The translations under genes and the position numbers were made by a program. DNA of 64,000 nt, taken from contig DATEDP010000139.1 in the NCBI GenBank assembly GCA_035281585.1, positions 1 to 64,000 of the forward strand, in the 5' to 3' direction. Below are positions 6,955-17,124 of this stretch, one piece after another; within the stretch, counting starts at the first letter, position 1, and every line of letters starts with the position of its first letter. The notes under the pieces were generated by a model that was given only the letters and a program-made list of their open reading frames with translations, was not told the DNA's origin and searched no databases. This DNA is from a bacterium (GTDB taxonomy: Bacteria > UBA10199 > DSSB01).

Positions 6955-7689
6955 ATGATCCGGATTCGACTCACTGTCGCCTTAACCGCCGCCGGCCTGG
7001 CCCTAGGCCTTTCCTCGGCTCTGGCCCTCGAAATGATGACCTACAGTTATATGGACAAGAACCGCGACGGCAAGGTCACCATGAAGGAGTGGACCAGCAG
7101 CAGCACCTCCTTCAAGGCTCGCGACTACAACAACGACGGGGTCCTGACCGGCGACGAGCTCCGGGTCACCTATAAGGGCAAGAAGGAAAACCTCAGCTTT
7201 CAAGAGACCCTCAACATGCGTTTCGAGGAGCTCGACGTCAACAACGACAACATCATCTCGACTTGGGAATGGCCCTCCCAGCGCCGGTACTTCGACCAGC
7301 TCGACGACAACGGCGACCGCACCTTGACCCGGGTCGAGTTCCGCGACCGCAAGGACGAGACCCTCGACGCCTTCTCGACCCTGGACAAGAATCGCAACGG
7401 GGTCTTGAGCAAGAAAGAATCCCAGCTGAGCGACAATGCCTTCAACCAACTCGACACCAACCGCGACGGCCAGCTCACCCGAAACGAATACTACGACAAG
7501 GTCGCCTCGGTCCCGCCTCCGACCAACAATTTCGACGCCCTCGACCGGAACAAGGACGGCATCCTCTCGCCTTTCGAATGGCAGGGCAGCAAATCCGACT
7601 TCGACGCCGCCGACACCGATAACAACCGGGTCATCACCGTCATCGAATTCAACAACCGCTCGCGAGCCAGTCGGCCGGGAATGAAGTGA
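6955..7689 (+). CDS. Exported calcium-binding protein with eight EF-hands
   Basis: A 244-residue protein with a signal peptide (MIRIRLTVALTAAGLALGLS, cleavage probably after ALA near 25) followed by about eight EF-hand loops: DKNRDGKVTMKE, DYNNDGVLTGDE, DVNNDNIISTWE, DDNGDRTLTRVE, DKNRNGVLSKKE, DTNRDGQLTRNE, DRNKDGILSPFE and DTDNNRVITVIE. Most keep Asp at loop positions 1, 3 and 5 and Glu at 12, so Ca2+ binding is likely. AAGGAGG precedes the ATG at the right distance. The stop overlaps the GTG of the permease gene (GTGA), so the two are probably co-translated. The role is unknown; periplasmic calcium buffering or sensing is a guess. Confidence 0.88.
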   Translation: MIRIRLTVALTAAGLALGLSSALALEMMTYSYMDKNRDGKVTMKEWTSSSTSFKARDYNNDGVLTGDELRVTYKGKKENLSFQETLNMRFEELDVNNDNIISTWEWPSQRRYFDQLDDNGDRTLTRVEFRDRKDETLDAFSTLDKNRNGVLSKKESQLSDNAFNQLDTNRDGQLTRNEYYDKVASVPPPTNNFDALDRNKDGILSPFEWQGSKSDFDAADTDNNRVITVIEFNNRSRASRPGMK

Positions 7690-9221
7690 GACCCAGGCTC
7701 TTCGTCGGAGGCGACCTCGACGGCTTCTTCGGGCTCTTCGTCGACAACCTGCTTCAGCTCATGCTGATCGACGTGCTCTGTCGCGGGGTCTGCGGCCTGC
7801 CCGACGAGCTCGTGGTCGGGCGGATCCTGCCCGGGGCCGCGATCTCGATCCTGCTCGGCAACCTGTTTTATTCTTGGCAGGCTTGGAAGCTGGCCAAGGC
7901 CAGCGGCCGCTCCGACGTGACGGCCCTGCCTTACGGCATCAATACGCCGAGCTTGGTCGCCTTCATCTTCCTCATCATGGGGCCGGTCTACCAAGAGACC
8001 AAGGACCCGGTCCTGGTCTGGAAAGTCGGCCTCTTCGCCTGCCTGCTCAGCGGCATCCTCGAAACCGTCGGCGCCTTCGCCGGCGACTGGCTGCGGCGGC
8101 ATACCCCGCGGGCGGCCCTGCTCTCCTCCTTGGCCGGAGTCGCCATCACTTTCATCGCCTTGGGCTTTATCTTTCAGATCTTCGCCTCGCCGGCCATCGC
8201 GATCCTGCCGATGATGCTGATCCTGGCGGCTTATGCCGGCCGGCTCAAGCTGCCCGGCGGCATTCCCGGCGGCTTCGCCGCGGTTCTCTTAGGCACGGCC
8301 TTGGCTTGGTTGCTCCGGTCTCTCGGTTTCGAGCTCTTCACGCCCTCGGCGGCGCCCTTCGAGCTGGGCTTTCATCCGCCCCGCCCGGCGCTGGTCGAGC
8401 TTTGGGATTTTTTGGAAAGCCCCTGGATTTGGCGCCATCTCGCGGTCATTTTTCCAATGGCCTTGTTCAACCTGATCGGTTCGCTGCAAAACCTCGAAAG
8501 CGCCGAGGCCGCCGGCGACCGCTACGAGACCAAGCCGGCATTGCTGGCCAACGGCCTCTGCAGCGTCCTGGCCGCGGCCTTGGGCAGCGCCTTCCCCACC
8601 ACCATCTATATCGGCCATCCCGGCTGGAAGGCGATGGGCGCCCGCATCGGCTATTCGATCCTCAATGGCGGGGTGATCACCCTGCTTTGCCTCTTCGGCG
8701 GCGTCTCCTTGGTGCTGCGTTTCGTTCCCTTGGAAGTGACGCTGGGCATCCTGCTCTGGATCGGCATCGTGATGAGCGCCCAGGCTTTCCAGGAAGTGCC
8801 GAAAGCCCATGCCCTGGCGGTGGCCGCCGGCTTGATCCCGGCCTTCGCGGCTTGGACCTTGATGGTCGTCGAGACCAGCTTGCAGAAGGCCGGCTCGACC
8901 CTCTTTACGGTGGCGCCGAAATTCGGCAATGCCCTCTTCATCGATGGCGTGATCGCCTTGAACCAGGGCTTTCTGATCACCTCGATGGTGCTGGCCTCGA
9001 TCGTCGTCTTCTTGATCGAGCGCGAATTCCTGAAGGCCGCGCTTTGGTCGCTGGCCGCGGCCCTGCTTTCGGCCTTCGGGCTGACCCATGCCTATCGCTT
9101 GAGCGAGACCGGAGTGCAGAACGACTTCGGCTGGCTCCAGGCCCCGGGCTTCGTCTTCGGCTACCTGGCCAGCGGCCTCTTGTTCTTGGCTTTGGCTTGG
9201 TGGAGCCGCGACCAGGCATGA
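7686..9221 (+). CDS. NCS2-like xanthine/uracil permease family protein
   Basis: A 511-residue polytopic membrane protein with about a dozen hydrophobic segments. The N-terminal block ending VTALPYGINTPSLVAF and the later GSLQNLESAEAAGDRYETKPALLANG resemble the two half-helix motifs of nucleobase/ascorbate (NCS2) permeases, where Glu and Gln residues bind substrate. The actual substrate is unknown. The start is GTG 7686, overlapping the EF-hand stop; its own stop overlaps the next ATG (ATGA). The operon of an EF-hand protein, a permease and a hydrolase is unusual and gives no obvious pathway. Confidence 0.8.
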   Translation: MRPRLFVGGDLDGFFGLFVDNLLQLMLIDVLCRGVCGLPDELVVGRILPGAAISILLGNLFYSWQAWKLAKASGRSDVTALPYGINTPSLVAFIFLIMGPVYQETKDPVLVWKVGLFACLLSGILETVGAFAGDWLRRHTPRAALLSSLAGVAITFIALGFIFQIFASPAIAILPMMLILAAYAGRLKLPGGIPGGFAAVLLGTALAWLLRSLGFELFTPSAAPFELGFHPPRPALVELWDFLESPWIWRHLAVIFPMALFNLIGSLQNLESAEAAGDRYETKPALLANGLCSVLAAALGSAFPTTIYIGHPGWKAMGARIGYSILNGGVITLLCLFGGVSLVLRFVPLEVTLGILLWIGIVMSAQAFQEVPKAHALAVAAGLIPAFAAWTLMVVETSLQKAGSTLFTVAPKFGNALFIDGVIALNQGFLITSMVLASIVVFLIEREFLKAALWSLAAALLSAFGLTHAYRLSETGVQNDFGWLQAPGFVFGYLASGLLFLALAWWSRDQA

Positions 9222-10126
9222 AACAGGAATCTCTTTTCATTCCCATCAACAACAGCGATGAGCTGCATCTGCGGCGGATTTATCGCGATCCCGAGGGCGA
9301 GCCGATTTTCCTGCTTCACGGCTCGATCGAGAACGGCCGGATCTTCTATTCCGAGTCGGGCAAGGGCTTGGGCCCCTACTTGGCCCAGGCCGGCTTCGAC
9401 GTCTACGTCGGCGATTTGCGGGGTCGAGGGCTTTCCCGGCCGCCGATCGGCCGCCATTCGCGCTACGGCCAGACCGAGGCCATCCTTGAGGACCTGCCGG
9501 CCTTTTTGAGCGAGATCCGTCGGCGCCGCGGCCGGCCGCCGCGCCATTGGGTCGCCCACAGCTGGGGTGGCGTTTTGCTGATGGCCCTTTACGCCCGCTC
9601 ACCCGAATGGCGGGCCGGTTTGGAGTCGGTCCTCTGTTTCGGCACCAAGCGCCGGATCGCGGTCTTCAATCGCGAGAAATTCCTCAAAATCGATCTATTC
9701 TGGAATTTGGCGGCTCCCCTCTTGGCCCGGATCTACGGATATCTGCCGATGGTCGAGTGGAAAATGGGCAGCGACAATGAAACCGCCTCCTCCTTGAGGC
9801 AGAACCGGGCCTGGGTGAAGGCCGGATCGCCCTGGGTCGATCCGCAAGACGGCTTCGATTACGGCGAAGCCCTACGATCCGCGCCGCCGCCGCCGACCTT
9901 TCACTTCGCGGCGATCAAAGACGCCTATCTCGGCCATCCCGAGGACGTCCAAGACTTCATCCGCGAGACCAAGCCTCGGGGGCTGAAATATCATTTGCTG
10001 AGCCGGGAGAACGGACAAAGGCACGACTACGGCCACATCGACATGCTGACTCATCCCGATGCGCCGCAAGACCACTTCCCGATGGCCCTCGATTGGCTGA
10101 AGGGCGGTTTTACTCGTCGAGGATGA
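9218..10126 (+). CDS. Alpha/beta hydrolase, third gene of the EF-hand operon
   Basis: A 302-residue hydrolase. IFLLHGSIENGRIFY gives the HG oxyanion motif, VGDLRGRGLSRPP follows the first crossover, and HWVAHSWGGVLLMALYA contains the nucleophile elbow AHSWGG. YGHIDMLTHPDAP near the end supplies a histidine. The nearest look-alikes are lipase or PHA-synthase-type enzymes. The start is fixed by the ATGA overlap with the permease gene. The last 17 bases are antisense to the dodecin gene. Confidence 0.82.
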   Translation: MKQESLFIPINNSDELHLRRIYRDPEGEPIFLLHGSIENGRIFYSESGKGLGPYLAQAGFDVYVGDLRGRGLSRPPIGRHSRYGQTEAILEDLPAFLSEIRRRRGRPPRHWVAHSWGGVLLMALYARSPEWRAGLESVLCFGTKRRIAVFNREKFLKIDLFWNLAAPLLARIYGYLPMVEWKMGSDNETASSLRQNRAWVKAGSPWVDPQDGFDYGEALRSAPPPPTFHFAAIKDAYLGHPEDVQDFIRETKPRGLKYHLLSRENGQRHDYGHIDMLTHPDAPQDHFPMALDWLKGGFTRRG

Positions 10127-10313
10127 AAGTGATCTGACACTCCACCCGATATTCGGTGATGCGGTCGTTCTCGATCTTGGCTTTTTGCTCGACGACTTCC
10201 AAGCCGGTCATGCCGCGCAGGGTTTTGGAAGCGCGGGAAACCGCGATATTGACGGCGTCATGGAAGCTTTCGGCGGAAGATGCCACGACCTGGGTTTTTC
10301 GGGCGACGGCCAT
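10110..10313 (-). CDS. Dodecin-family flavin-binding protein
   Basis: A 67-residue protein of the usual dodecin length: VVASSAESFHDAVNIAVSRASKTLRGMTGLEVVEQKAKIENDRITEYRVECQITF matches the beta-alpha-beta-beta fold of dodecins, which form dodecamers that store flavin. The tryptophan that stacks on flavin in archaeal dodecin is not present, and an aromatic Tyr lies near by, so the ligand is uncertain. GAAAGGAG precedes the ATG. A strong promoter lies directly upstream. Confidence 0.88.
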   Translation of the reverse strand: MAVARKTQVVASSAESFHDAVNIAVSRASKTLRGMTGLEVVEQKAKIENDRITEYRVECQITFILDE

Positions 10314-10349
10314 AAAGACTCCTTTCTCGTCATGCAGGTTGTCGAGGCG

Positions 10350-10377
10350 ATTATAGGAGCCTGGGCCCGATTCTCAA
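10350..10377 (-). promoter_or_regulatory. Promoter of the dodecin gene
   Basis: -35 TTGAGA (10377-10372), a 16-base spacer, and a perfect -10 TATAAT (10355-10350). The -35 overlaps the TGA stop of the upstream dedA gene, so dodecin can be transcribed independently. The start codon lies about 37 bases below the -10. Confidence 0.65.
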
Positions 10378-11039
10378 AGCGCCGAATGTGTTTTCGGTGC
10401 CTTCGAAAGGAAGCGTTTCAGGATGCCGATGACCATGGGCAGGATGGAGATGAAAATCACCACCAAGATAATAAGGTGCAATTTTTCGCCCAAAGGACTC
10501 CGGCCCAGGAAATATCCCAGCAAGGTCATGGAAAAGACCCAGCCGATGCCGCCGAAGACGTTGAAGGCGACAAAGCGCCGGTAGGACATGTCGGCCACTC
10601 CGGCGATGAAGGGAACGAAGGTGCGCAGGATCGGGACGAAGCGGGCCAGGATGATGGCCTTGCCGCCGTGCTTCTCGTAGAAGGCATGGGCCTCGAGGGC
10701 GTATTTCTTCTTGAAAAAGCGGTTGTCCGGTTTGTTGAAGATCTTGGGCCCGGTCTTGCGGCCCAGCCAAAACCCGACCTGGTCGCCGATCACCGCCGCC
10801 GCCATCAGGGCCAAGTTGACCGTCCAGATGTTCAGGATCGGCTCGCCGCCGCTCAGCGAGCGCGAGCAGAGCACCCCGGCCGTCACCAGGAGGGAGTCGC
10901 CGGGCAGGAAGAAACCGGCCAGCAGCCCGGTCTCGGCGAAGACGATGAAGACCAAGAGCAAAAGCCCGCCGGAGCGAATGAGGGCTTCAATGCCCTCGGG
11001 GCTGTGCAGGTTGCTGAGGAATTGAAATACGAAATCCAT
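10374..11039 (-). CDS. DedA family inner-membrane protein
   Basis: A 221-residue membrane protein of normal DedA length. The core FAETGLLAGFFLPGDSLLVTAGVL, the GDQVGFWLGRKTGPKIF segment and the GGKAIILARFVPILRTFVPFIAGVADMSYRRF block carry the conserved E, GD, G-x-x-x-G and R-x-x-P-x-x-R residues. DedA proteins include undecaprenyl-phosphate and phosphatidylethanolamine flippases; which applies here cannot be told. Downstream is a separate dodecin promoter; upstream is a fold-back repeat that separates it from typA. Confidence 0.9.
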   Translation of the reverse strand: MDFVFQFLSNLHSPEGIEALIRSGGLLLLVFIVFAETGLLAGFFLPGDSLLVTAGVLCSRSLSGGEPILNIWTVNLALMAAAVIGDQVGFWLGRKTGPKIFNKPDNRFFKKKYALEAHAFYEKHGGKAIILARFVPILRTFVPFIAGVADMSYRRFVAFNVFGGIGWVFSMTLLGYFLGRSPLGEKLHLIILVVIFISILPMVIGILKRFLSKAPKTHSAL

Positions 11040-11051
11040 TCTCGCCTCTCT

Positions 11052-11168
11052 TCCCCCCTTTGAAAAAGGGGGGCCAGGGGGGATTTAAGAAATGCGGCAA
11101 AAGCCAGGGTCTCTTCTAGGCACAAGTGGCGCTTTAAATCCCCCAACCCCCCTTTTTCAAAGGGGGGT
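11052..11168. repeat. CCCCCCTTTGAAAAAGGGGGG fold-back repeat
   Basis: Each end is itself a hairpin (CCCCCTTT/AAAGGGGG), and the two ends are inverted copies of each other: GGGGGGATTTAA on the left and TTAAATCCCCC on the right. The centre is about 35 bases. A second copy with a different centre is at 42043-42171. It fills the space between dedA and typA and could also act as a transcription barrier. Confidence 0.8.
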
Positions 11169-11170
11169 AA

Positions 11171-12975
<1,805 letters not shown>

Positions 12976-12979
<4 letters not shown>

Positions 12980-13425
12980 GTGGGACGAAACAAAGTCTGG
13001 AGGGCCTGGCTGCGATAAGCGAAAACTCTCTCCAAATCGGGGCGAACCAGCAGCCGATGGACCAGGCTTCCGCCGAGCACGGCGTACTCTACCAAGTCCT
13101 CGACTTGAGTTCCCCCTTCCTTTTCGGTCAAGAGGTGTTGATGAACCCATCGGCGGTAGGGACCCTTCCTCTGCTCATCGACGAAACGAAGGGGGGGATC
13201 CCAAACCGTGATCTCGCTCTGCCAGCGAATCGGCACTCCGCGCAAGCGCAATTTATAGTCCAGGAGGGTTCCGGCGGCGATTTGCGGGGTTGAGGAGCGG
13301 AGAATCGTAAAATGGAGCCAAGGCGGAGTGATTTGCTGGAGATTCTTGGGGTCGGCGAAGAAGCTGAAGACGCGGTCGCGGGCGGCGGGAAGCCAAAGCG
13401 AGCTTTTGAGCAGGTGGGTCTTCAT
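12976..13425 (-). CDS. SRPBCC (START-like) family protein
   Basis: A 149-residue protein with the SRPBCC pattern: an N-terminal strand, PAARDRVFSFFADPKNLQQITPPWL (helix and FFADPxNL), WQSEITVWDPPLRFVDEQRKGPYRRWVHQHL strands, and a long C-terminal helix LVHRLLVRPDLERVFAYRSQALQTLF. This subgroup resembles the cell-division-inhibitor-like/YfcH-associated lineage; ligand unknown. Start and stop overlap the neighbouring genes by ATGA on both sides, placing it firmly in the pgsA-typA operon. Confidence 0.82.
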
Positions 13426-13982
13426 TCCGGACCCTGGCCCCATAAGCCCCAACCGGCGTCGCGGGCCTTTTTTTCCAGCTTGAGGAACTCCTTCTTTTCC
13501 CGGAAATCGAAATTCTTGAAGGTCGCCGCCCAGCCATAGCGGACCAGCTCCCGGTTGGCCATGTATTCCTTCTCCTCGGCCGGCAGCTTGCCGGTATAGG
13601 GCTGCCCTATCGCCGCGGCGAAGCGGTCCTCGGGCATCTTGAAGTAGACGTAGGCCAGGGTGCGGCCGTATTTGTCGCGGGTGGTTTCGTCCAATTCCAG
13701 CCGGACCAGCCGGCCCTTCAGCAGCTCCCGGGTGACCTCGTAGGATCGGGCGCCGAGCTCCTGGATCTTGGCCGCGTCCTGACGGCTACGCCGGGCGTCG
13801 CGGTAGAGCTTTTCGCTGGGGTGGAGCTCGGGAGTGTCGATGCCCAGGAGACGGACCTTTTGGCCGCCCTTCAGGCGCAGCGTGTCTCCATCGTAGATCT
13901 TCTGGACCCACTGCCAATCTTCCTTGGCCAGGAGGCCGGCCGGCGCCGCGAGCAGAAGAATCAGGAGAAAAAAGCGCTTCAA
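13422..13982 (-). CDS. Thermonuclease-family (SNase-like) exported protein
   Basis: A 186-residue protein with a signal peptide or anchor (LKRFFLLILLLAAPAGLLA) and a staphylococcal-nuclease fold: VQKIYDGDTLRLKGGQKVRLLGIDTPEL carries the Ca2+-binding DGDT and the first catalytic Arg, and DKYGRTLAYVY the conserved D-x-x-G-R-x-L-A-Y motif. AAAIGQPYTG and a second helix follow. It probably degrades nucleic acid outside the cytoplasm. The start is TTG 13982 in the TTGA overlap with the pgsA stop; longer starts would run through pgsA. Confidence 0.85.
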   Translation of the reverse strand: MKRFFLLILLLAAPAGLLAKEDWQWVQKIYDGDTLRLKGGQKVRLLGIDTPELHPSEKLYRDARRSRQDAAKIQELGARSYEVTRELLKGRLVRLELDETTRDKYGRTLAYVYFKMPEDRFAAAIGQPYTGKLPAEEKEYMANRELVRYGWAATFKNFDFREKKEFLKLEKKARDAGWGLWGQGPE

Positions 13983-14584
13983 CGGTATCTCGCCATGATG
14001 GCCCGGATGAATTGGACCAAGTAGTTGACGCCCGAGCCCACCGCGATGACCAGGGAGACGATGAGCAGGATCCAACCGATCTTTCCGAAATCGAAGCCGA
14101 GGAAGGGGTAATAGACCATGAGAAAAATAAGAGCCAAGGTCTGCATCACGGCCTTCTTTTTGCCCCAGTAGTCGGCCGGCATGACGATCTCTTCGGAGGC
14201 GGCCATTCCCCGGAGCGCGGTGACCGAGATTTCGCGGGCCAGGAAGACGATCGTCATCCAGGCCGGAATCCGGCCGATCGGGATCAGCATGATCATCACC
14301 GCCAGAATGAGCAGCTTGTCGGCCAGCGGGTCGAAGTACTTCCCGAAGACGCCGTTGATCTGAAACTTGCGGGCGTAATAGCCGTCGACCAGGTCGCTGA
14401 CTCCGGCCAGGATGAAGACCAGGGCGGCGGCGATGCCCCAGCAGAGGTTTTCCTTGTCGGTCTTGGCCGGTGAGATCTTGGCGATCAGGAAAAGCACCAC
14501 CGGGATAAGCAAAATCCGGCCCAAGGTCAGGTAGTTGGGCAGGTTGAAATACTCGCGTTTCTTGGCCGACTTATTCTGGTTCAT
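13979..14584 (-). CDS. pgsA: CDP-diacylglycerol-glycerol-3-phosphate phosphatidyltransferase
   Basis: A 201-residue integral membrane enzyme for the committed step of phosphatidylglycerol synthesis. The CDP-alcohol phosphotransferase motif D-x2-D-G-x2-A-R-x8-G-x3-D-x3-D is intact in DLVDGYYARKFQINGVFGKYFDPLADK at about 65-91. NLPNYLTLGRILLIPV is the typical PgsA start, and about six membrane segments follow. It is the first gene of the pgsA-nuclease-SRPBCC-typA operon and lies about 100 bases from the divergent nadB. Confidence 0.93.
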   Translation of the reverse strand: MNQNKSAKKREYFNLPNYLTLGRILLIPVVLFLIAKISPAKTDKENLCWGIAAALVFILAGVSDLVDGYYARKFQINGVFGKYFDPLADKLLILAVMIMLIPIGRIPAWMTIVFLAREISVTALRGMAASEEIVMPADYWGKKKAVMQTLALIFLMVYYPFLGFDFGKIGWILLIVSLVIAVGSGVNYLVQFIRAIMARYR

Positions 14585-14683
14585 GGGTTACGCGGCGACC
14601 ATCCCTATCCCCGCCGCCGAAGTCCAGCGCCAAAAGTTTCCCCGCTTGACAAGGCCGACGGGATCGCAGCATGCAAGCCGACA

Positions 14684-16273
14684 ATGCGCCAGCATTACGA
14701 TTTCATCATCCTCGGCAGCGGGATCGCGGGCTTGAGCTGCGCCCTGCAGCTCGCCGGCCATGGCCGCGTGGCGGTCTTGACCAAGAAGGAATCGGCCGAG
14801 TCCAACACCAACTATGCCCAGGGCGGCATCGCCTCGGTCGTTTCGCCCCAGGACAAGCTCGACTCTCATATCCGCGACACTCTCGACGCCGGCGCCGGTC
14901 TCTGCCATGAAGCGGTGGTCGCCAAGGTCATCGCCGACGGGCCCCACGTCGTTCAGGAGCTGATCGAGTTCGGCGTCGAGTTCAGCCGAAGCCAGGGGGG
15001 CGATTTTGACCTCGGCCGCGAAGGCGGCCACAGTCAGCGTCGGGTCCTCCACGCCGGTGATTTCACCGGCCAGGTCATCGAGCGGGCCCTGCTCCAGTCG
15101 GTGAAGTCCCATGCCAACATCCAGATTTTCGAGCATCACTTCGCCATCGACTTGATCACCACCCGCAAGCTGGCAATCGAGGAAAAGGAGCCCAACCGTT
15201 GCCTGGGGGCCTATGTCCTCGATGTGCAGAACCGCCAGGTCCTGACCTTCACCGCCGGCGCGACGATCCTGGCCACCGGTGGCGCCGGCAAGGTCTACCT
15301 TTATACCAGCAATCCCGACATCGCGACCGGCGACGGCCTGGCCATGGCTTGGCGGGCCGGGGCCAAGGTCGCCAACCTCGAGTTCGTCCAGTTCCACCCG
15401 ACTTGCCTCTATCATCCCCAGGCCAAGTCCTTCCTCATCTCCGAAGCCCTGCGCGGCGAAGGCGGCGTGCTTAAGCTGAGGAACGGCGAAACCTTCATGG
15501 AGCGCTACGATCCCCGGCGCGAGCTCGCCCCCCGCGACATCGTGGCCCGGGCCATCGACCATGAGCTGAAGAAGAGCGGCGAGGACTTTGTCCTGCTCGA
15601 CATGAGCCACCTGCCGGCCGACTATTTGCGGGAGCGTTTTCCCAACATCGGCGAGTCGCTGCTCCGCTTCGGCATCGATTTCACCAAGGACCCGATTCCG
15701 GTGGTCCCGGCCGCCCATTACATGTGCGGCGGAGTTGTGGTCGACGACAAGGCCGAAACCTCGCTCCGCAACCTCTTCGCCTGCGGCGAAGTCACCTTCA
15801 CCGGCCTCCATGGGGGCAACCGCCTGGCAAGCAATTCGCTGCTCGAGGCCGTGGTCTACGCCAATATCGCCGCCCGTGAGGCTCCCGAGCGCCTCGGCGG
15901 GGCGCCCTTTCCCGACGTCGAGATTCCGGGCTGGAGCAGCGGCCACGCGGCCGATTCCGACGAGGCCGTCGTCATCAAGCAGAACTGGGACGAGATCCGG
16001 GCCTTCATGTGGAACTATGTCGGCATCGTCCGGACCAACAAGCGCCTGCACCGGGCCAAAAAGCGGATCGAGCTGCTCTTGGAGGAGATCAAGGAATATT
16101 ACTGGAACACCGTGGTCAGCCCCGACCTGCTCGAGCTGCGCAACATCGCCTGCGTCGCCGACCTCATCATCCAATCGGCCCTCTGGCGCAAGGAAAGCCG
16201 GGGTCTGCATTACAACCTCGATTACCCCTCGCAGTCCGAGATGTACCGCCGGGATACGATTTTGGAACCGTAG
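14684..16273 (+). CDS. nadB: L-aspartate oxidase
   Basis: A 529-residue flavoenzyme that oxidises aspartate to iminoaspartate in de novo NAD synthesis. The FAD motif FIILGSGIAGLSCALQLA is at 7-24, TKKESAESNTNYAQGGIAS follows, HPTCLYHP and SEALRGEGGVLKL mark the active-site region, and GLHGGNRLASNSLLEAVVYA is the C-terminal FAD contact. It differs from SdhA/FrdA by length, start and the NTNYAQGG loop. No nadA or nadC is adjacent. The TAG stop is provided by a dispersed repeat. Confidence 0.95.
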   Translation: MRQHYDFIILGSGIAGLSCALQLAGHGRVAVLTKKESAESNTNYAQGGIASVVSPQDKLDSHIRDTLDAGAGLCHEAVVAKVIADGPHVVQELIEFGVEFSRSQGGDFDLGREGGHSQRRVLHAGDFTGQVIERALLQSVKSHANIQIFEHHFAIDLITTRKLAIEEKEPNRCLGAYVLDVQNRQVLTFTAGATILATGGAGKVYLYTSNPDIATGDGLAMAWRAGAKVANLEFVQFHPTCLYHPQAKSFLISEALRGEGGVLKLRNGETFMERYDPRRELAPRDIVARAIDHELKKSGEDFVLLDMSHLPADYLRERFPNIGESLLRFGIDFTKDPIPVVPAAHYMCGGVVVDDKAETSLRNLFACGEVTFTGLHGGNRLASNSLLEAVVYANIAAREAPERLGGAPFPDVEIPGWSSGHAADSDEAVVIKQNWDEIRAFMWNYVGIVRTNKRLHRAKKRIELLLEEIKEYYWNTVVSPDLLELRNIACVADLIIQSALWRKESRGLHYNLDYPSQSEMYRRDTILEP

Positions 16274-16349
16274 GGGCGACCCTTGCGGTCGCCCTAGGCG
16301 AGGGTATTGAAAGCGCCCCCGACCGGGCACCCGCAAGGGGTGCCCCTAC
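16271..16349. repeat. TAGGGGCG / TGCCCCTA fold-back repeat
   Basis: Same family as 1891-1965. Left half GGGGCGACCCTTGCGGTCGCCC, right half GGGCACCCGCAAGGGGTGCCCC; each half is a palindrome with a different stem, and together they form an outer inverted pair. The TAG at 16271 ends nadB. Confidence 0.8.
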
Positions 16350-16351
16350 CA

Positions 16352-16936
16352 TTATTTATAAGTGAGAGTGCTGGAGCCGGCGGCGCCGTTCAAGTGTAGC
16401 TTGAAAGGGACGTCGCGGTTGCGCAGCGCCTGGGTCGGGAAGACCACGAGGTAGGCCGTGTACCACTGGTTGACGTAGTTGAAGAAGCGGATCTCGAACT
16501 CGGTGATGGTAATCTTCTCGATCCGGGTCGGCTTGAGGAATTGGCCGCCGACTTCCAAGGTGACGTCCTGCAGCGACTTCGGTGAGCCCAAATCCATCAT
16601 TTCCCGCCGCCGCGCGTAGAGGGCGACGAAGAAGGAGGCATCGGAGCCGGGATCGATCCAAACGCCGGCCTTTTCCTTGGCCCGGTATTCCTGACCGTGG
16701 GGATAGACCTCATCGTACTCGCCCTTGAAAGCCCGGCGGAACTCGTCGGAAGCGTAAGTCGCGTACCAGATGATCTGGGCGTGGAGGTCCTGCAGGCTGT
16801 AATGGCTGCCGTTCTTGGTATAGCGATAGAGGGTCTTCTCGTAGTCGTCCTTCGTGGGAAAGAGCGCGTCGGGGACCGCTTGGGCGCTCAGCGGCAAAAG
16901 GCAGAAAATGGCGAGAAGAAGACGGCGCATTGCCAT
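16352..16936 (-). CDS. Exported protein of unknown function
   Basis: A 194-residue protein starting MAMRRLLLAIFCLLPLSAQAVPD, a clear signal peptide with cleavage after AQA. The mature part is rich in Tyr, Phe and charged residues (KDDYEKTLYRYTKNG, YATYASDEFRRAFKGEYDE, WIDPGSDASFFVALYARRRE) with no cysteines. The second half (TRIEKITITEFEIRFFNYVNQWYTAYLVVFP) alternates like beta strands. I do not recognise the family. It is monocistronic and convergent with nadB. Confidence 0.75.
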   Translation of the reverse strand: MAMRRLLLAIFCLLPLSAQAVPDALFPTKDDYEKTLYRYTKNGSHYSLQDLHAQIIWYATYASDEFRRAFKGEYDEVYPHGQEYRAKEKAGVWIDPGSDASFFVALYARRREMMDLGSPKSLQDVTLEVGGQFLKPTRIEKITITEFEIRFFNYVNQWYTAYLVVFPTQALRNRDVPFKLHLNGAAGSSTLTYK

Positions 16937-16984
16937 AGATTTAGCATCGACCGGCTTTGAGGGCAAATTGGATTATCGCTGGAT

Positions 16985-17120
16985 GTCATCCTGAGCGTAG
17001 CGAAGGATCTACGACTGCCCAAGTCTGATGGTCCACCTTGGGTAGTCGCAGATCCTTCGTCCCCCCAGTCTCACTCGAACCTCGCGGCGTTCGACCGGGG
17101 CCCCCGCTCCTCAGGATGAC
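16985..17120. repeat. GTCATCCTGAGCG fold-back repeat with nested insert
   Basis: The left end GTCATCCTGAGCGTAGCGAA and right end CTCAGGATGAC are inverted, with inner arms around ACGACTGCCCAAG / CTTGGGTAGTCG. The right arm is interrupted at about 17061-17109 by a GC-rich block also present at 29608-29656. It separates pyrE from the unknown exported gene. Confidence 0.8.
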
Positions 17121-17124
17121 TGCC

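Noticed and set aside
7874-10126. A 750-codon frame suggesting a permease-hydrolase fusion
   Set aside because: The first two thirds are the permease gene in the wrong frame; only the part from ATG 9218 is the real hydrolase, which overlaps the permease stop.
14588-16336. Open frame of 582 codons opposite nadB
   Set aside because: Antisense shadow; its ends lie in a dispersed repeat and no domain is recognisable.
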